NCBI RefSeq assembly: GCF_003122085.1
Contig: NZ_QEXV01000003.1
Span: forward strand, 561,001 to 625,000
Direction: 5' to 3'
Source of the DNA: Marinicauda salina
Lineage (GTDB): Bacteria; Pseudomonadota; Alphaproteobacteria; Caulobacterales; Maricaulaceae
Length of the DNA: 64,000 nt
Below the pieces are notes generated by a model, which did no database searches, had not been told where the DNA came from, and worked only from the letters and a program-made list of their open reading frames with translations. A program made the position numbers and the translations under genes. The first letter of the stretch is position 1; each line of letters begins with the position of its first letter. Of this stretch, positions 43,556-52,331 are shown in pieces.

Positions 43556-44835
43556 GCCTGCCGTTCGGCCTGCGCCTCTACTGCGCCGGCACGGCGCTGG
43601 CCGCCCCGCTGGCCCCGCTGGCGCTGGCCCGCCGGGCCGACCGCGGCAAGGAGGACCCCGCCCGCATCGACGAACGCAAGGGGGTGGCGAGCGCGCCGCG
43701 GCCCGAGGGCCGGCTCGCCTGGATCCACGCCGCCAGCGTCGGCGAGAGCCTCGTCGGCCTCACCCTCGCCCGCGCGCTGACCGACGCCGAGCCGAACCTC
43801 GAAGTGCTGCTCACCTCGGGCACGCGGACCTCGGCCGAGCTCGTCGCCGACCGGCTGCCGGATCGCACGCGCCACCAATACGCGCCGGTCGACGCCCCGG
43901 GCGCGGCGCGGCGCTTTATCGATCATTGGCGCCCCGACCTCGCCGTGTTCGTCGAGAGCGAACTCTGGCCCAACCTGCTGATCGAAACGGCGAAGTCCGG
44001 CGCGGCGACGGCGCTGGTCAATGCGCGCATGAACGCCGCCTCGCTGAAACGCTGGGGACGCTGGGAGGCGAGCGCGCGCCGCCTGCTCGGGGCCTTCGAC
44101 TGGATCGGGGCGGCCGACCGGCGCACCGCCGAGGGGCTCTCCACGCTGGCGGGCCGCGAGGTGGGCGAGGTCGGCAATCTCAAGCTCGAGGCCGATCCGC
44201 CTCCACCCGACCCCGACGCGCTCGCCGCGGCCCGGGCGGCGATCGGCGACCGGCCGGTCTTCGTCGCCGCCAGCACGCACGAGGACGAGGAAGTCGAGCT
44301 CGCCGCCGCGCATCTGCGCCTGCGGCGCGACCATCCCGACGCGCTGATGATCCTCGCTCCGCGCCATCCCGAACGCGCCGAGGCCGTCGCCGAGATCCTC
44401 CAGCTCGCCGGACTGACCTTCGCGCGCCGCTCCGCCGGCGAGACGCCGGCGCCCGACACGGCGGTCTGGCTCGCCGACACGCTGGGCGAGATGGGGCTGT
44501 GGTTCGCGCTCACCCCGGCGGCCTTCATCGCCGGCAGTCTCGTCGAGGCCATCGGGGGCCATAATCCGGTCGAGGCCACGCGCGCCGGCGCGGCGGTGAT
44601 CACCGGCCCGCATGTCGATAGCTTCGCCGACGTCTATGCGACCTACCGCGCGACCGGCGCGGTCGCCGTCGCCTCCGACGCCGCGGCCATCGCCGCGGCG
44701 GTCGAGCAGATCTGGGCGGGCGGGGACCCGACGCCGGAAGCCGGCCTGGCCGCGTTGGAGCGCCTGTCCGGCGACGCGCTCGAGACCACCGTGGAAGCGC
44801 TGCGCGGCCTGCTGAACCGGGAGCGCGAATCATGA
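43552..44835 (+). CDS. waaA: 3-deoxy-D-manno-octulosonic acid transferase WaaA (KdtA)
   Basis: Adds Kdo to lipid IVA at the inner membrane. The 427-residue GT-B enzyme has an N-terminal hydrophobic segment, WIHAASVGESLVGLTLARAL with the catalytic Glu, VFVESELWPNLL, NARMNAASLKRW, and the C-terminal donor-binding GGHNPVEATRAGAAVITGPH. The start is GTG at 43552, overlapping the DUF374 stop as GTGA, and its stop overlaps lpxK as ATGA, so DUF374, waaA and lpxK are tightly coupled. Confidence 0.95.
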   Translation: MSLPFGLRLYCAGTALAAPLAPLALARRADRGKEDPARIDERKGVASAPRPEGRLAWIHAASVGESLVGLTLARALTDAEPNLEVLLTSGTRTSAELVADRLPDRTRHQYAPVDAPGAARRFIDHWRPDLAVFVESELWPNLLIETAKSGAATALVNARMNAASLKRWGRWEASARRLLGAFDWIGAADRRTAEGLSTLAGREVGEVGNLKLEADPPPPDPDALAAARAAIGDRPVFVAASTHEDEEVELAAAHLRLRRDHPDALMILAPRHPERAEAVAEILQLAGLTFARRSAGETPAPDTAVWLADTLGEMGLWFALTPAAFIAGSLVEAIGGHNPVEATRAGAAVITGPHVDSFADVYATYRATGAVAVASDAAAIAAAVEQIWAGGDPTPEAGLAALERLSGDALETTVEALRGLLNRERES

Positions 44836-45851
44836 GGCCGCCGGCCTTCTGGGACGCCGACGCGCCGCGCGGCTCGGCGCGCCTGACCCGCGCCCTGCTG
44901 GCGCCGGCCTCGGCGGTCTACGCCTGGGCGACGGCGCGCCGCATCGCGCGCACGAGGCCGGCGCGCGCGCCGGTTCCGGTAATCTGCGTCGGCAATCTCA
45001 CGCTCGGCGGGACGGGCAAGACACCCGTGGCGCGGGCGCTCCTGGAGATCGCCCGCGATCAGGGCCGGTCGCCGGCCGCGCTCAGCCGCGGCTGGCGGGG
45101 GCGATTGAAGGGCCCGGTCATGGTCGATCCGGCGCTCCACACGGCCGCCGATGTCGGCGACGAGCCGCTGCTGCTCGCCGCGACCGCGCCGACCGTGGTC
45201 TCGCGCGACCGGCCCGCGGGCGCGCGCTTGGCGGCGGAACATGGCGCCGACCTGGTCGTGATGGACGACGGCCACCAGAACCCGACGCTCGCCAAGGATC
45301 TCTCGATCGTCGTCGTCGACGGCGAGACGGGATGGGGCGCGGGCCGGGTCTTCCCCGCCGGCCCGCTGCGCGAGCCGGTCGCGGCGGGCCTCGCCCGCGC
45401 CGACGCCGTCGTCGTCATGGTCAGGAACAAGGACGACAGGCCCGACTATGCCGGCCTCGGGCTCGCCGAGCTCGACATCCCCGTCCTGACCGCCTGGCTC
45501 GAACCGGCCGCGCCGCCTCCGGACGGCCCGCTCGTCGCCTTCGCCGGCATCGGCCGGCCGCAGAAATTCTACGACGCGCTCGCCGCGCAAGGCGGCGAGC
45601 TGGCCGAGGTGGCGAGCTTTCCCGACCATCACGCCTTCACGCGACGCGAGATCGATGCGCTGACCGATCTCGCCGAGGCTCATGACGCCCGCCTGATCAC
45701 CACGGAGAAGGACTGGGTCCGCCTCCCCGCCGACGCGCGCGAACGGGTCGCCGCCTGGCCGGTGCGCGCCGTTTTCGCCGAGCCGGCGCGGATCGCCGAT
45801 CTCGTCGCCGACGCCCGCCCCCGCGTGGACGCGGCGCGCGAGCAAGGCTAG
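44832..45851 (+). CDS. lpxK: Tetraacyldisaccharide 4'-kinase LpxK
   Basis: Phosphorylates the 4' position of the lipid A disaccharide to give lipid IVA. The 339-residue protein has an N-terminal membrane-associated helix, the Walker A region VICVGNLTLGGTGKTPVARA, and the catalytic MDDGHQNPTLAKDLSIVVVD followed by GAGRVFPAGPLREP. This is the normal layout and length. ATG at 44832 overlaps the waaA stop. Confidence 0.96.
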   Translation: MRPPAFWDADAPRGSARLTRALLAPASAVYAWATARRIARTRPARAPVPVICVGNLTLGGTGKTPVARALLEIARDQGRSPAALSRGWRGRLKGPVMVDPALHTAADVGDEPLLLAATAPTVVSRDRPAGARLAAEHGADLVVMDDGHQNPTLAKDLSIVVVDGETGWGAGRVFPAGPLREPVAAGLARADAVVVMVRNKDDRPDYAGLGLAELDIPVLTAWLEPAAPPPDGPLVAFAGIGRPQKFYDALAAQGGELAEVASFPDHHAFTRREIDALTDLAEAHDARLITTEKDWVRLPADARERVAAWPVRAVFAEPARIADLVADARPRVDAAREQG

Positions 45852-45861
45852 ACCGAGGCTC

Positions 45862-46770
45862 ATGACGTCGTTGCTGCAGAATCTGGGCTGGCGCGCCGAG
45901 GCGCTGGGCTGGGACGCCTACCAGGGGCTGTTCCGCTCGATGGGGCTCGAACGCGCCAGCGACGCCGGCGCGCGCCTGCTCAGAATGCTGGGGCCGAGAA
46001 CGAAGCCCCACCACATCGCGCGCGTGAACATGCAGATCGCGTTTCCCGACGCGCATCCGCGCGAGCTCGACCAGCTGCTCGACCGGATGTGGGACAATTT
46101 CGGCCGGCTCGCCGGCGAATTTCCCAACCTGCATCGCTTCGACCTCTCGCCCGACAGCGAGCATGTCGAGTTCCACGGCCGCGAGGTGCTCGAGGAGATG
46201 CAGCGCACCGGCCAGCCGGCGGTGCTGATCTCGGGGCATCTGGCGAACTGGGAGCTGATGCCGGCCATGATCATGCGGCATCTGCCGACCTGCCGGATCA
46301 CCTATCGCCACGCCAACAACCCGTTCATCGACCGGCGCATCGTCGACCAGCGCGAGGCCTACGGCGTGAAGATATTCGCGCCCAAGGGCGGGCTCGGCGC
46401 CAAGGAGATCATGAAGGCGCTGGGCGAGGGCCACTCGGTGGCGCTGCTCAACGATCAGAAGATGAATGACGGGATCGCCGCGCCCTTCTTCGGCCGCGAG
46501 GCGATGACCGCCTCGGGCCCGGCGCGCATGGCGCTGCGCTTCCGCGTGCCCCTGCTGCCGATGTCGGTTCGCCGCATCGAGGGCGTGCGCTTCCGCATGC
46601 AGGTCCACGAGCCGATCGAGCTGCCGGAAGGGCAGGGCCCCGAGGCCGTCCGCGAGACCGTGACGCGGATCAACCGCTTCATGGAGGATCGCATCAACGA
46701 GGCGCCGGCGCAGTGGTTCTGGGTCCACCGCCGCTTCGACAAGGCGATCTATCGCGGCGCTGAGAGCTGA
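45862..46770 (+). CDS. Lipid A lauroyl/myristoyl acyltransferase, LpxL/HtrB family
   Basis: A 302-residue membrane-bound acyltransferase that adds a secondary acyl chain to Kdo-lipid A. GHLANWELMP supplies the catalytic HxxxxE-type motif, followed by TYRHANNPFIDRRI, LLNDQKMNDGIAAPFFGR and QWFWVHRRF, all typical of the LpxL family. It follows lpxK by 10 bp, closing the lipid A run. It overlaps the convergent M23 peptidase stop by 22 bp. Chain-length specificity is not predictable. Confidence 0.93.
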   Translation: MTSLLQNLGWRAEALGWDAYQGLFRSMGLERASDAGARLLRMLGPRTKPHHIARVNMQIAFPDAHPRELDQLLDRMWDNFGRLAGEFPNLHRFDLSPDSEHVEFHGREVLEEMQRTGQPAVLISGHLANWELMPAMIMRHLPTCRITYRHANNPFIDRRIVDQREAYGVKIFAPKGGLGAKEIMKALGEGHSVALLNDQKMNDGIAAPFFGREAMTASGPARMALRFRVPLLPMSVRRIEGVRFRMQVHEPIELPEGQGPEAVRETVTRINRFMEDRINEAPAQWFWVHRRFDKAIYRGAES

Positions 46771-47585
46771 AGGTCCAGCGTCGTCGCCGGGTCGATATAG
46801 CGGCCGCGCCACTTGATCCGCCAGTCGACATGAGCCCCGGTCGAGCGCCCGCCCGAACCGATCTCGCCGATCTTCTGACCCTGCTCGACGACGTCGCCGA
46901 CCGCGACGTCGACCGCGCCGAGATGCAGGAAGGCGCTGGTGAAGCCTTGGCCGTGGTCGATGAAGATGAGCCCGCCCTCGAAATACATGTCGTCGTCGGC
47001 GAGCGTGACGATCCCGCTCGCAGGCGCATGGACCGGCGTCCCGTCGGCGGCGGCGACGTCGAGGCCGTAATGGGGCCGGCGCGGCTCGCCGTTATAGACG
47101 CGCTGCGAGCCGTAGACGCCGGTGATCGGACCGTCGGCGGGCATGGCGAAACCGTCGAGAAAACCGCGGCCGGACCATTGCGAGGTATAGGCCTCCGACT
47201 TCACCGCGCCCTCGCGGCGGATGCGCTCGAGCGTCTCCGGCGGCGGGGTGACGTATTCCGGCGGCACGCCGTCGATGCGCTGGATGTCGTACTCGCGCTG
47301 GGCGACGGAGACTGTCTCCTCGTAGACAACCTCGTCCCCGCTCGCCACGCGCAAAGTCGTCTCGGCTTCGGCGTCGCGGTCATGGCCGAGGACCACCCAG
47401 CCGTTCTCGTCTGCGGTCACGGCGACGTCGCCCAGGCTCACCTCGGCGCCCGGCGCCGTCCGGCAGATCAGCGCCGCGCCCTGCCTGTGTTCGCCCGCGC
47501 ACGCGATCGGCGCTTCGGGCGCGGCCGGCGCTTCGGCGGCGACCGCCGCGCCCTGGAGCAGAAGTCCCGCGAGAATCTCGATCAT
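46749..47585 (-). CDS. Periplasmic M23 (LytM) family metallopeptidase
   Basis: A 278-residue protein with a signal peptide (about residues 1-17), an Ig-like stretch in the middle and a C-terminal LytM domain acting on peptidoglycan cross-links. The zinc motif RRPHYGLDVAA (HxxxD) is present. The second site reads GAHVDWRIKW, with Asp where classical enzymes have the second His of HxH. This H-x-D variant is common in related alphaproteobacterial proteins, so activity is possible but unproven. The ATG at 47585 overlaps the DUF2093 stop (ATGA). Confidence 0.9.
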   Translation of the reverse strand: MIEILAGLLLQGAAVAAEAPAAPEAPIACAGEHRQGAALICRTAPGAEVSLGDVAVTADENGWVVLGHDRDAEAETTLRVASGDEVVYEETVSVAQREYDIQRIDGVPPEYVTPPPETLERIRREGAVKSEAYTSQWSGRGFLDGFAMPADGPITGVYGSQRVYNGEPRRPHYGLDVAAADGTPVHAPASGIVTLADDDMYFEGGLIFIDHGQGFTSAFLHLGAVDVAVGDVVEQGQKIGEIGSGGRSTGAHVDWRIKWRGRYIDPATTLDLQLSAPR

Positions 47586-47818
47586 GACGCCCTTTTCGAT
47601 CCCGGTCCGCCGTGAACCTCCAGCCAGCGCTTCGTCGCCGCGTCGGCGTCGCGATAGGCTTCCTGGAGCTCCGCGCTCCAATAGCGCAGCGCGTTTAAGG
47701 GAATCCTTTCGCCAGTGACCGCGCACGTGACGTACGCGCCGGGCTTGAGGATGAGATAGTCCGCGTCACCGTATTCGAGGTGCGCCTCGCCGGTGAACTC
47801 GCGATCGAATTCGTTCAT
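47582..47818 (-). CDS. DUF2093 family protein
   Basis: A 78-residue protein with the DUF2093 core AHLEYGDADYLILKPGAYVTCAVTGERIPLNALRYWSAE, here given only in part. The single Cys pair of some homologues is not complete. Function unknown; it is usually near xseA, purD and lpxK in alphaproteobacteria, as here. ATG 47818 is chosen because it has AGGGACGAG upstream; a start 21 bases earlier lacks one. The stop overlaps the M23 start. Confidence 0.88.
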   Translation of the reverse strand: MNEFDREFTGEAHLEYGDADYLILKPGAYVTCAVTGERIPLNALRYWSAELQEAYRDADAATKRWLEVHGGPGSKRAS

Positions 47819-47869
47819 GGAATGGCTCGTCCCTGACATGAGCGGAAAGCTAGCACGGGCCGGCCGCGC

Positions 47870-49306
47870 CTAGAACAGGTCGCCCTGCTCCGGCGGCGGC
47901 GTTTTCGCGCGTCGCGCCGGCGTTCGCGGCGCCGGCCGGGCGGGTCCGCCGCCCTCGCCGATCACCGCGGGCCGCTCGCCGTCGGCGAATTGCAGCGACA
48001 CCGCCTGGCCGTCGTTGAGCGCCTTCGCCTCGCGCACCAGCCGGCCGTCGGCGTCCTTGACCATTGCGAAGCCGCGCTTGAGCACGTTCCTGTGCGACAG
48101 CGACTCCAGCCGGGCGCCCAGCGCGGCGAGATCGCGGCGGCGCGCGTCGAGCCGGCGTTCGAAGGCCGGCCGGGCGCGTGCGGCGGCCTGCTCGAGACGC
48201 CGGGCCTGCTGGTCGAGATCGCGCCTGAGCGCGGCGGGGCGCAGACCGGCGGAGGCGCGGTCGAGCCGACCCTGCTGACGCTCCAGCCGCGCCCGGACGG
48301 CGAGACCCAGCCGCTCGCCGGCGTAATCGAGCCGCTGGCTCTTTTCGGCGATCATCTGGTCGGGGCGCGGCAGGGCGCGGGCCGCCGATTTCAGCTCGGA
48401 GGCCTTGCGCTCGATCCCGCGCATGAGCGCGGCGGCGAGCCGGCCGCCCACCCCCTCGACGCGCTCGACGAGCTCGCGCCGGACCGGCACGGCGATCTCG
48501 GCCGCGCCGGTGGGCGTGGGCGCGCGACGATCGCTGGCGTAGTCGATCAGCGTGGTGTCGGTCTCGTGGCCGACCGCGGAGATGAGCGGGATGTCGGACG
48601 CCGCCGCGGCGCGCACGACGATCTCCTCGTTGAACGCCCAGAGATCCTCGATCGAGCCGCCGCCTCGGGCGACGATCAGCGTGTCGGGGCGCGGAACCGG
48701 CCCGCCCTCCGGCAGCGCGTTGAAGCCTTCGATCGCCGCGGCGATCTGCTCGGCGGCCTTCTCGCCCTGGACCAGCACGGGCCAGAGCAGGACGTGGACG
48801 CCGAAGCGGTCCTCGAGCCGGTGGAGGATGTCGCGGATGACCGCGCCGGTCGGCGAGGTCACCACCCCGATCACCTCCGGCAGGAAGGGGATCGGGCGCT
48901 TGCGCGCCTCGGCGAACAGCCCCTCGGCGGCGAGCGCCTTCTTGCGCGCCTCCAGCAGCGCCATCAGCGCGCCCTCGCCGGCGGGCTCGAGGCGCTCGAT
49001 GATGATCTGGTATTTCGACCGGCCCGGGAAGGTCGACAGCCGGCCCTCGGCGATCACCTCGAGGCCTTCCTCGGGGCGGAAGCCCAGCCCCGCCGCGACG
49101 CCCTTCCACACCACGCCGTCGATCACCGCGCGCTCGTCCTTGAGATCGAGATAGACATGGCCGGACTTGGCGACCGTCACGCGGCCGAGCTCGCCGCGCA
49201 CGCGGACATGGCCGTAGGCGTCCTCGACCGTCCGCTTGAGCGCGCGGGACAGCTCGGAGACGGAGTATTCGGGAACGTTGGTCGCGGCGGCGTCTGACGG
49301 CGTCAT
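47870..49306 (-). CDS. xseA: Exodeoxyribonuclease VII large subunit
   Basis: Large subunit of the single-strand exonuclease XseAB. The 478-residue protein has an N-terminal OB fold ([20 protein letters not shown]), the catalytic core ([53 protein letters not shown]) and a long coiled coil (about residues 290-400). It ends in QGDLF, which resembles the pentapeptide used to bind the DNA polymerase sliding clamp. It heads a three-gene minus-strand run with DUF2093 and the M23 peptidase and is divergent from purD. Confidence 0.96.
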   Translation of the reverse strand: MTPSDAAATNVPEYSVSELSRALKRTVEDAYGHVRVRGELGRVTVAKSGHVYLDLKDERAVIDGVVWKGVAAGLGFRPEEGLEVIAEGRLSTFPGRSKYQIIIERLEPAGEGALMALLEARKKALAAEGLFAEARKRPIPFLPEVIGVVTSPTGAVIRDILHRLEDRFGVHVLLWPVLVQGEKAAEQIAAAIEGFNALPEGGPVPRPDTLIVARGGGSIEDLWAFNEEIVVRAAAASDIPLISAVGHETDTTLIDYASDRRAPTPTGAAEIAVPVRRELVERVEGVGGRLAAALMRGIERKASELKSAARALPRPDQMIAEKSQRLDYAGERLGLAVRARLERQQGRLDRASAGLRPAALRRDLDQQARRLEQAAARARPAFERRLDARRRDLAALGARLESLSHRNVLKRGFAMVKDADGRLVREAKALNDGQAVSLQFADGERPAVIGEGGGPARPAPRTPARRAKTPPPEQGDLF

Positions 49307-49419
49307 GGCGCGGATGCTAAACCGGATTCGCCGCGAGGCCAGCCGCCGGGAACCGCCGCGGCTTGACGCCCGGCGCCCGCGCGGCGATCACGGCGTTTCG
49401 AAATCGACGGAGACCCCTC

Positions 49420-50706
49420 TTGAACATCCTCGTCATCGGATCCGGCGGGCGAGAGCACGCCCTGGCCTGGAAGATCGCGCAAAGCCCGCTCGCGGACACG
49501 GTCTGGTCGGCGCCCGGCAGCGCGGCGATGGACCGGATCGGGCCGTGCTTCGACGTCAAGGCCGACGATGTCGACGGGCTGGAGAAGCTGTGCCTGCAGA
49601 TCGAGCCCGACCTGGTCGTCGTCGGTCCCGAGGCGCCGCTGGTCGCCGGGCTGGCCGACCGGCTGCGCGCGCGCGGCTTCGACGTGTTCGGCTGCTCGGG
49701 CGCGGCCGCGCAGCTCGAGGCCTCGAAGTCCTTCGCCAAGGAGATGATGGCGAAGTTCGACGTCCCCACCGCGCGTTACGGCCGCTTCACCGACGCGGCC
49801 GAGGCGAAGGCCTTCCTCGACGAGTTCGACGCGCCCTGGGTCCTCAAGGCCGACGGGCTGGCGGCGGGCAAGGGCGTCGTCATCGCCGAGGATCGCGCCG
49901 AGGCCGAGCGCGAGATCGACGCCATGCTCTCGGGCAAGTTCGGCGAGGCCTCGGCCTCGCTCGTCATCGAGGAATTCATGGAGGGCGAGGAGGCCAGCGT
50001 GTTCGTCCTCACCGACGGAAAGAACATGATCACGCTGCCGCCCGCCCAGGATCACAAGCGCGTCGGCGAGGGCGACACCGGGCCCAACACCGGCGGCATG
50101 GGCGCCTACGCCCCGGCGCCGGTGATGACCGACGCGCTGATGCGCCGGGTCGAGACCGAGATCGCCCGGCCGATGATCGACGGCATGGCCGACGAGGACT
50201 CGCCCTATCGCGGCGTCCTCTATATCGGCCTGATGATCACCGCCGAGGGGCCGAAGGTGGTCGAATTCAACTGCCGCTTCGGCGATCCCGAATGCCAGGT
50301 CCTGATGGCCCAGATGGAAGCCGACATCGTCCCGGCCCTGCTGGCGAGCGCGACCGGCGGCATGACGGAGCGCGAATACGCCAGCCTGCTGCCCGCCGAG
50401 GCCGATCCGGCGCCGACGGTCACCGTCGTGATGGCCGCCGAGGGCTATCCCGACGCCTATGCGAAGGGCTCGGTGATCCGCGGGCTGGAGGCCGCCGAGG
50501 CCTATGAAGGCGTGACCATCTTCCACGCCGGCACCGACCTGAACGACGCCGGCGAGACCATCGCCGCCGGCGGCCGGGTGCTCAACGTCACCGCTACCGG
50601 CGCGAGCCTGCGCGAGGCCGTTGACCGCGCCTACGCCGCCATCGATCTGATCAACTGGCCGGAAGGCTACTGCCGCCGCGACATCGCCTGGCGCGCGCTC
50701 GACTGA
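49420..50706 (+). CDS. purD: Phosphoribosylamine-glycine ligase PurD
   Basis: Makes glycinamide ribonucleotide in purine synthesis. The 428-residue ATP-grasp enzyme shows NILVIGSGGREHALAWKIAQ, the PEAPLVAGLADRLR block, KADGLAAGKGVVIAED, QDHKRVGEGDTGPNTGGMGA and EFNCRFGDPECQV. The start is TTG at 49420, directly before the conserved first strand, with GGAG seven bases upstream. An in-frame start at 49363 would add a non-homologous tail. Confidence 0.95.
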   Translation: MNILVIGSGGREHALAWKIAQSPLADTVWSAPGSAAMDRIGPCFDVKADDVDGLEKLCLQIEPDLVVVGPEAPLVAGLADRLRARGFDVFGCSGAAAQLEASKSFAKEMMAKFDVPTARYGRFTDAAEAKAFLDEFDAPWVLKADGLAAGKGVVIAEDRAEAEREIDAMLSGKFGEASASLVIEEFMEGEEASVFVLTDGKNMITLPPAQDHKRVGEGDTGPNTGGMGAYAPAPVMTDALMRRVETEIARPMIDGMADEDSPYRGVLYIGLMITAEGPKVVEFNCRFGDPECQVLMAQMEADIVPALLASATGGMTEREYASLLPAEADPAPTVTVVMAAEGYPDAYAKGSVIRGLEAAEAYEGVTIFHAGTDLNDAGETIAAGGRVLNVTATGASLREAVDRAYAAIDLINWPEGYCRRDIAWRALD

Positions 50707-50785
50707 CGGCGCCGGGGGTTTGACACCGCGCCGCCGAGCGGCCGAGATAGCGGTGAACAACGATCACTTTTCGGGGAGACCGGAC

Positions 50786-52078
50786 ATGAAACGCGTTCTG
50801 ACCGCCTGCGCGGCCGCCATCGGGCTTTGCGCCGCCGCCTACGCCCAGGACGAGGCGCCGCTGCGCGTCATCCACGCCGGTCATCTCATCGCCGTGCCCG
50901 GCGAGGAGGCGCGCGAGGACGTCTCGATCCTCGTCCGCGGCGAGCGCATCGAGGCGATCGAGGACGGCTTCGTCACGCCCGAAGGCGCGGAGATCGTCGA
51001 TCTGTCCGACGACTGGGTGATGCCCGGCTTCATCGACAGCCACGTCCACATCCTCTCCGAACTCGGCCCGGGTCGGCGCTTCCAGGCCTTCACCGACGAC
51101 TCAGCCGATCTCGCGCTCGACGGCGCGCGCAACGCGCGCACGACGCTGATGGCAGGCTTCACGACGGTCCAGGACGTCGGCGGCGACTTCTCCGCCGTCA
51201 CCGGCCTGCGCGACGCCATCGCGGCGGGCGACGTGATCGGCCCGCGCATGCGCGTCTCCGGCCCGGCGGTGACGCCCACCGGCGGCCATGCCGACATCAA
51301 CGGGTTCAATCTCGAGGTGCTGCACTACTTCTCCAGCACCAGCGCCTGCGACGGCGCGGACGACTGCCGGCGCGCGGTGCGCGAGCTGGTGCGCGGCGGC
51401 GCGGACGTCATCAAGATCACGGCGACCGGCGGCGTGCTCTCCGACACGGCGGCCGGCGTCGAGCGGCAATTCTTCGACGACGAGCTCGAATCCATCGTCC
51501 AGGCCGCGCACATGATGGGCCGGCGGGTGACCGCCCACGCCCACGGCGAGACCGGCATCGACGCCTTCCTGCGCGCCGGCGGCGATTCGATCGAGCACGG
51601 CACCTATCTCGACGACGAGTCGATCCGTCTGTTCCGGCGCAACGACGCCTATCTCGTGCCCACCGCCATGGCCGGCGAGTACGTCTCGCAGATGGCCGAG
51701 ACCGCCGAGTGGATGACCGACAACCAGCGCGCCAAGTCGCGCCAGGTCGGCCCGCAGATGCTCGACATGGTCCGCCAGGCCCACGAGGGCGGCGTGATGA
51801 TCGCCTTCGGCACCGACTCCGGCGTCTCGCCGCACGGCGACAACGCCCGCGAGTTCGAGCTCTATGTCGAGGCGGGCATGACGCCCGCCGAGGCGATCCG
51901 GACCGCGACGGTGAACGCCTCGCGCCACGTCCAGATGGCCGACGCGATCGGGACGATCGAGACGGGCAAGTACGCCGACATCGTCGCCGTCGACGGCGAT
52001 CCGCTCGCCGACATCTCGGAGCTGCGCGACGTCGACTTCGTGATGATCGGGGGAACGGTGGCGAAGAACGAGGAGTAG
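50786..52078 (+). CDS. Exported metal-dependent amidohydrolase (imidazolonepropionase/prolidase-like)
   Basis: A 430-residue amidohydrolase-superfamily enzyme with a signal peptide (residues 1-21, ending AAAYAQ). Metal ligands are visible as DSHVH near residue 86, the likely carboxylated Lys in VIKITATGG, HAHGE, SIEHGTYLDD and FGTDSGVSPHG. This set is shared with the imidazolonepropionase-like group that includes periplasmic Xaa-Pro and Xaa-Arg dipeptidases, so a peptidase role is likely, but the substrate is not proven. CGGGGAGA lies upstream of the ATG. Confidence 0.9.
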   Translation: MKRVLTACAAAIGLCAAAYAQDEAPLRVIHAGHLIAVPGEEAREDVSILVRGERIEAIEDGFVTPEGAEIVDLSDDWVMPGFIDSHVHILSELGPGRRFQAFTDDSADLALDGARNARTTLMAGFTTVQDVGGDFSAVTGLRDAIAAGDVIGPRMRVSGPAVTPTGGHADINGFNLEVLHYFSSTSACDGADDCRRAVRELVRGGADVIKITATGGVLSDTAAGVERQFFDDELESIVQAAHMMGRRVTAHAHGETGIDAFLRAGGDSIEHGTYLDDESIRLFRRNDAYLVPTAMAGEYVSQMAETAEWMTDNQRAKSRQVGPQMLDMVRQAHEGGVMIAFGTDSGVSPHGDNAREFELYVEAGMTPAEAIRTATVNASRHVQMADAIGTIETGKYADIVAVDGDPLADISELRDVDFVMIGGTVAKNEE

Positions 52079-52134
52079 GTCGTTCTTCGAATCCCCGACC
52101 GACTCCGACCCTGATCGGCGCGGCCGGAACGTCG

Positions 52135-52261
52135 TCCCCCCACCCCGGCCCTCCCCCGAGGGGGAGGGAGAACAGGTGTTCGCGGGCCAATGCATCGCGG
52201 GGACGGGTGCGAGGGCCGCAACCCGACTCCCTCCCCTTGAGGGGAGGGTCGGGGTGGGGTG
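52135..52261. repeat. REPIN-like inverted repeat pair, family A
   Basis: Left module CCCCCCACCCCGGCCCTCCC with GAGGGGGAGGGAG, right module CTCCCTCCCC/TTGA/GGGGAGGG then GGGGTGGGG, separated by about 55 bp of unrelated sequence. It is the cleanest copy of the pair and fills the gap between the amidohydrolase and the APH-like gene. Confidence 0.87.
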
Positions 52262-52331
52262 ATATGACCGACCACGCACCAGCCTCCCGGCGAGTCAGAG
52301 ACGCCGCCTGCAGCCCGCAAAGTAGACGATC

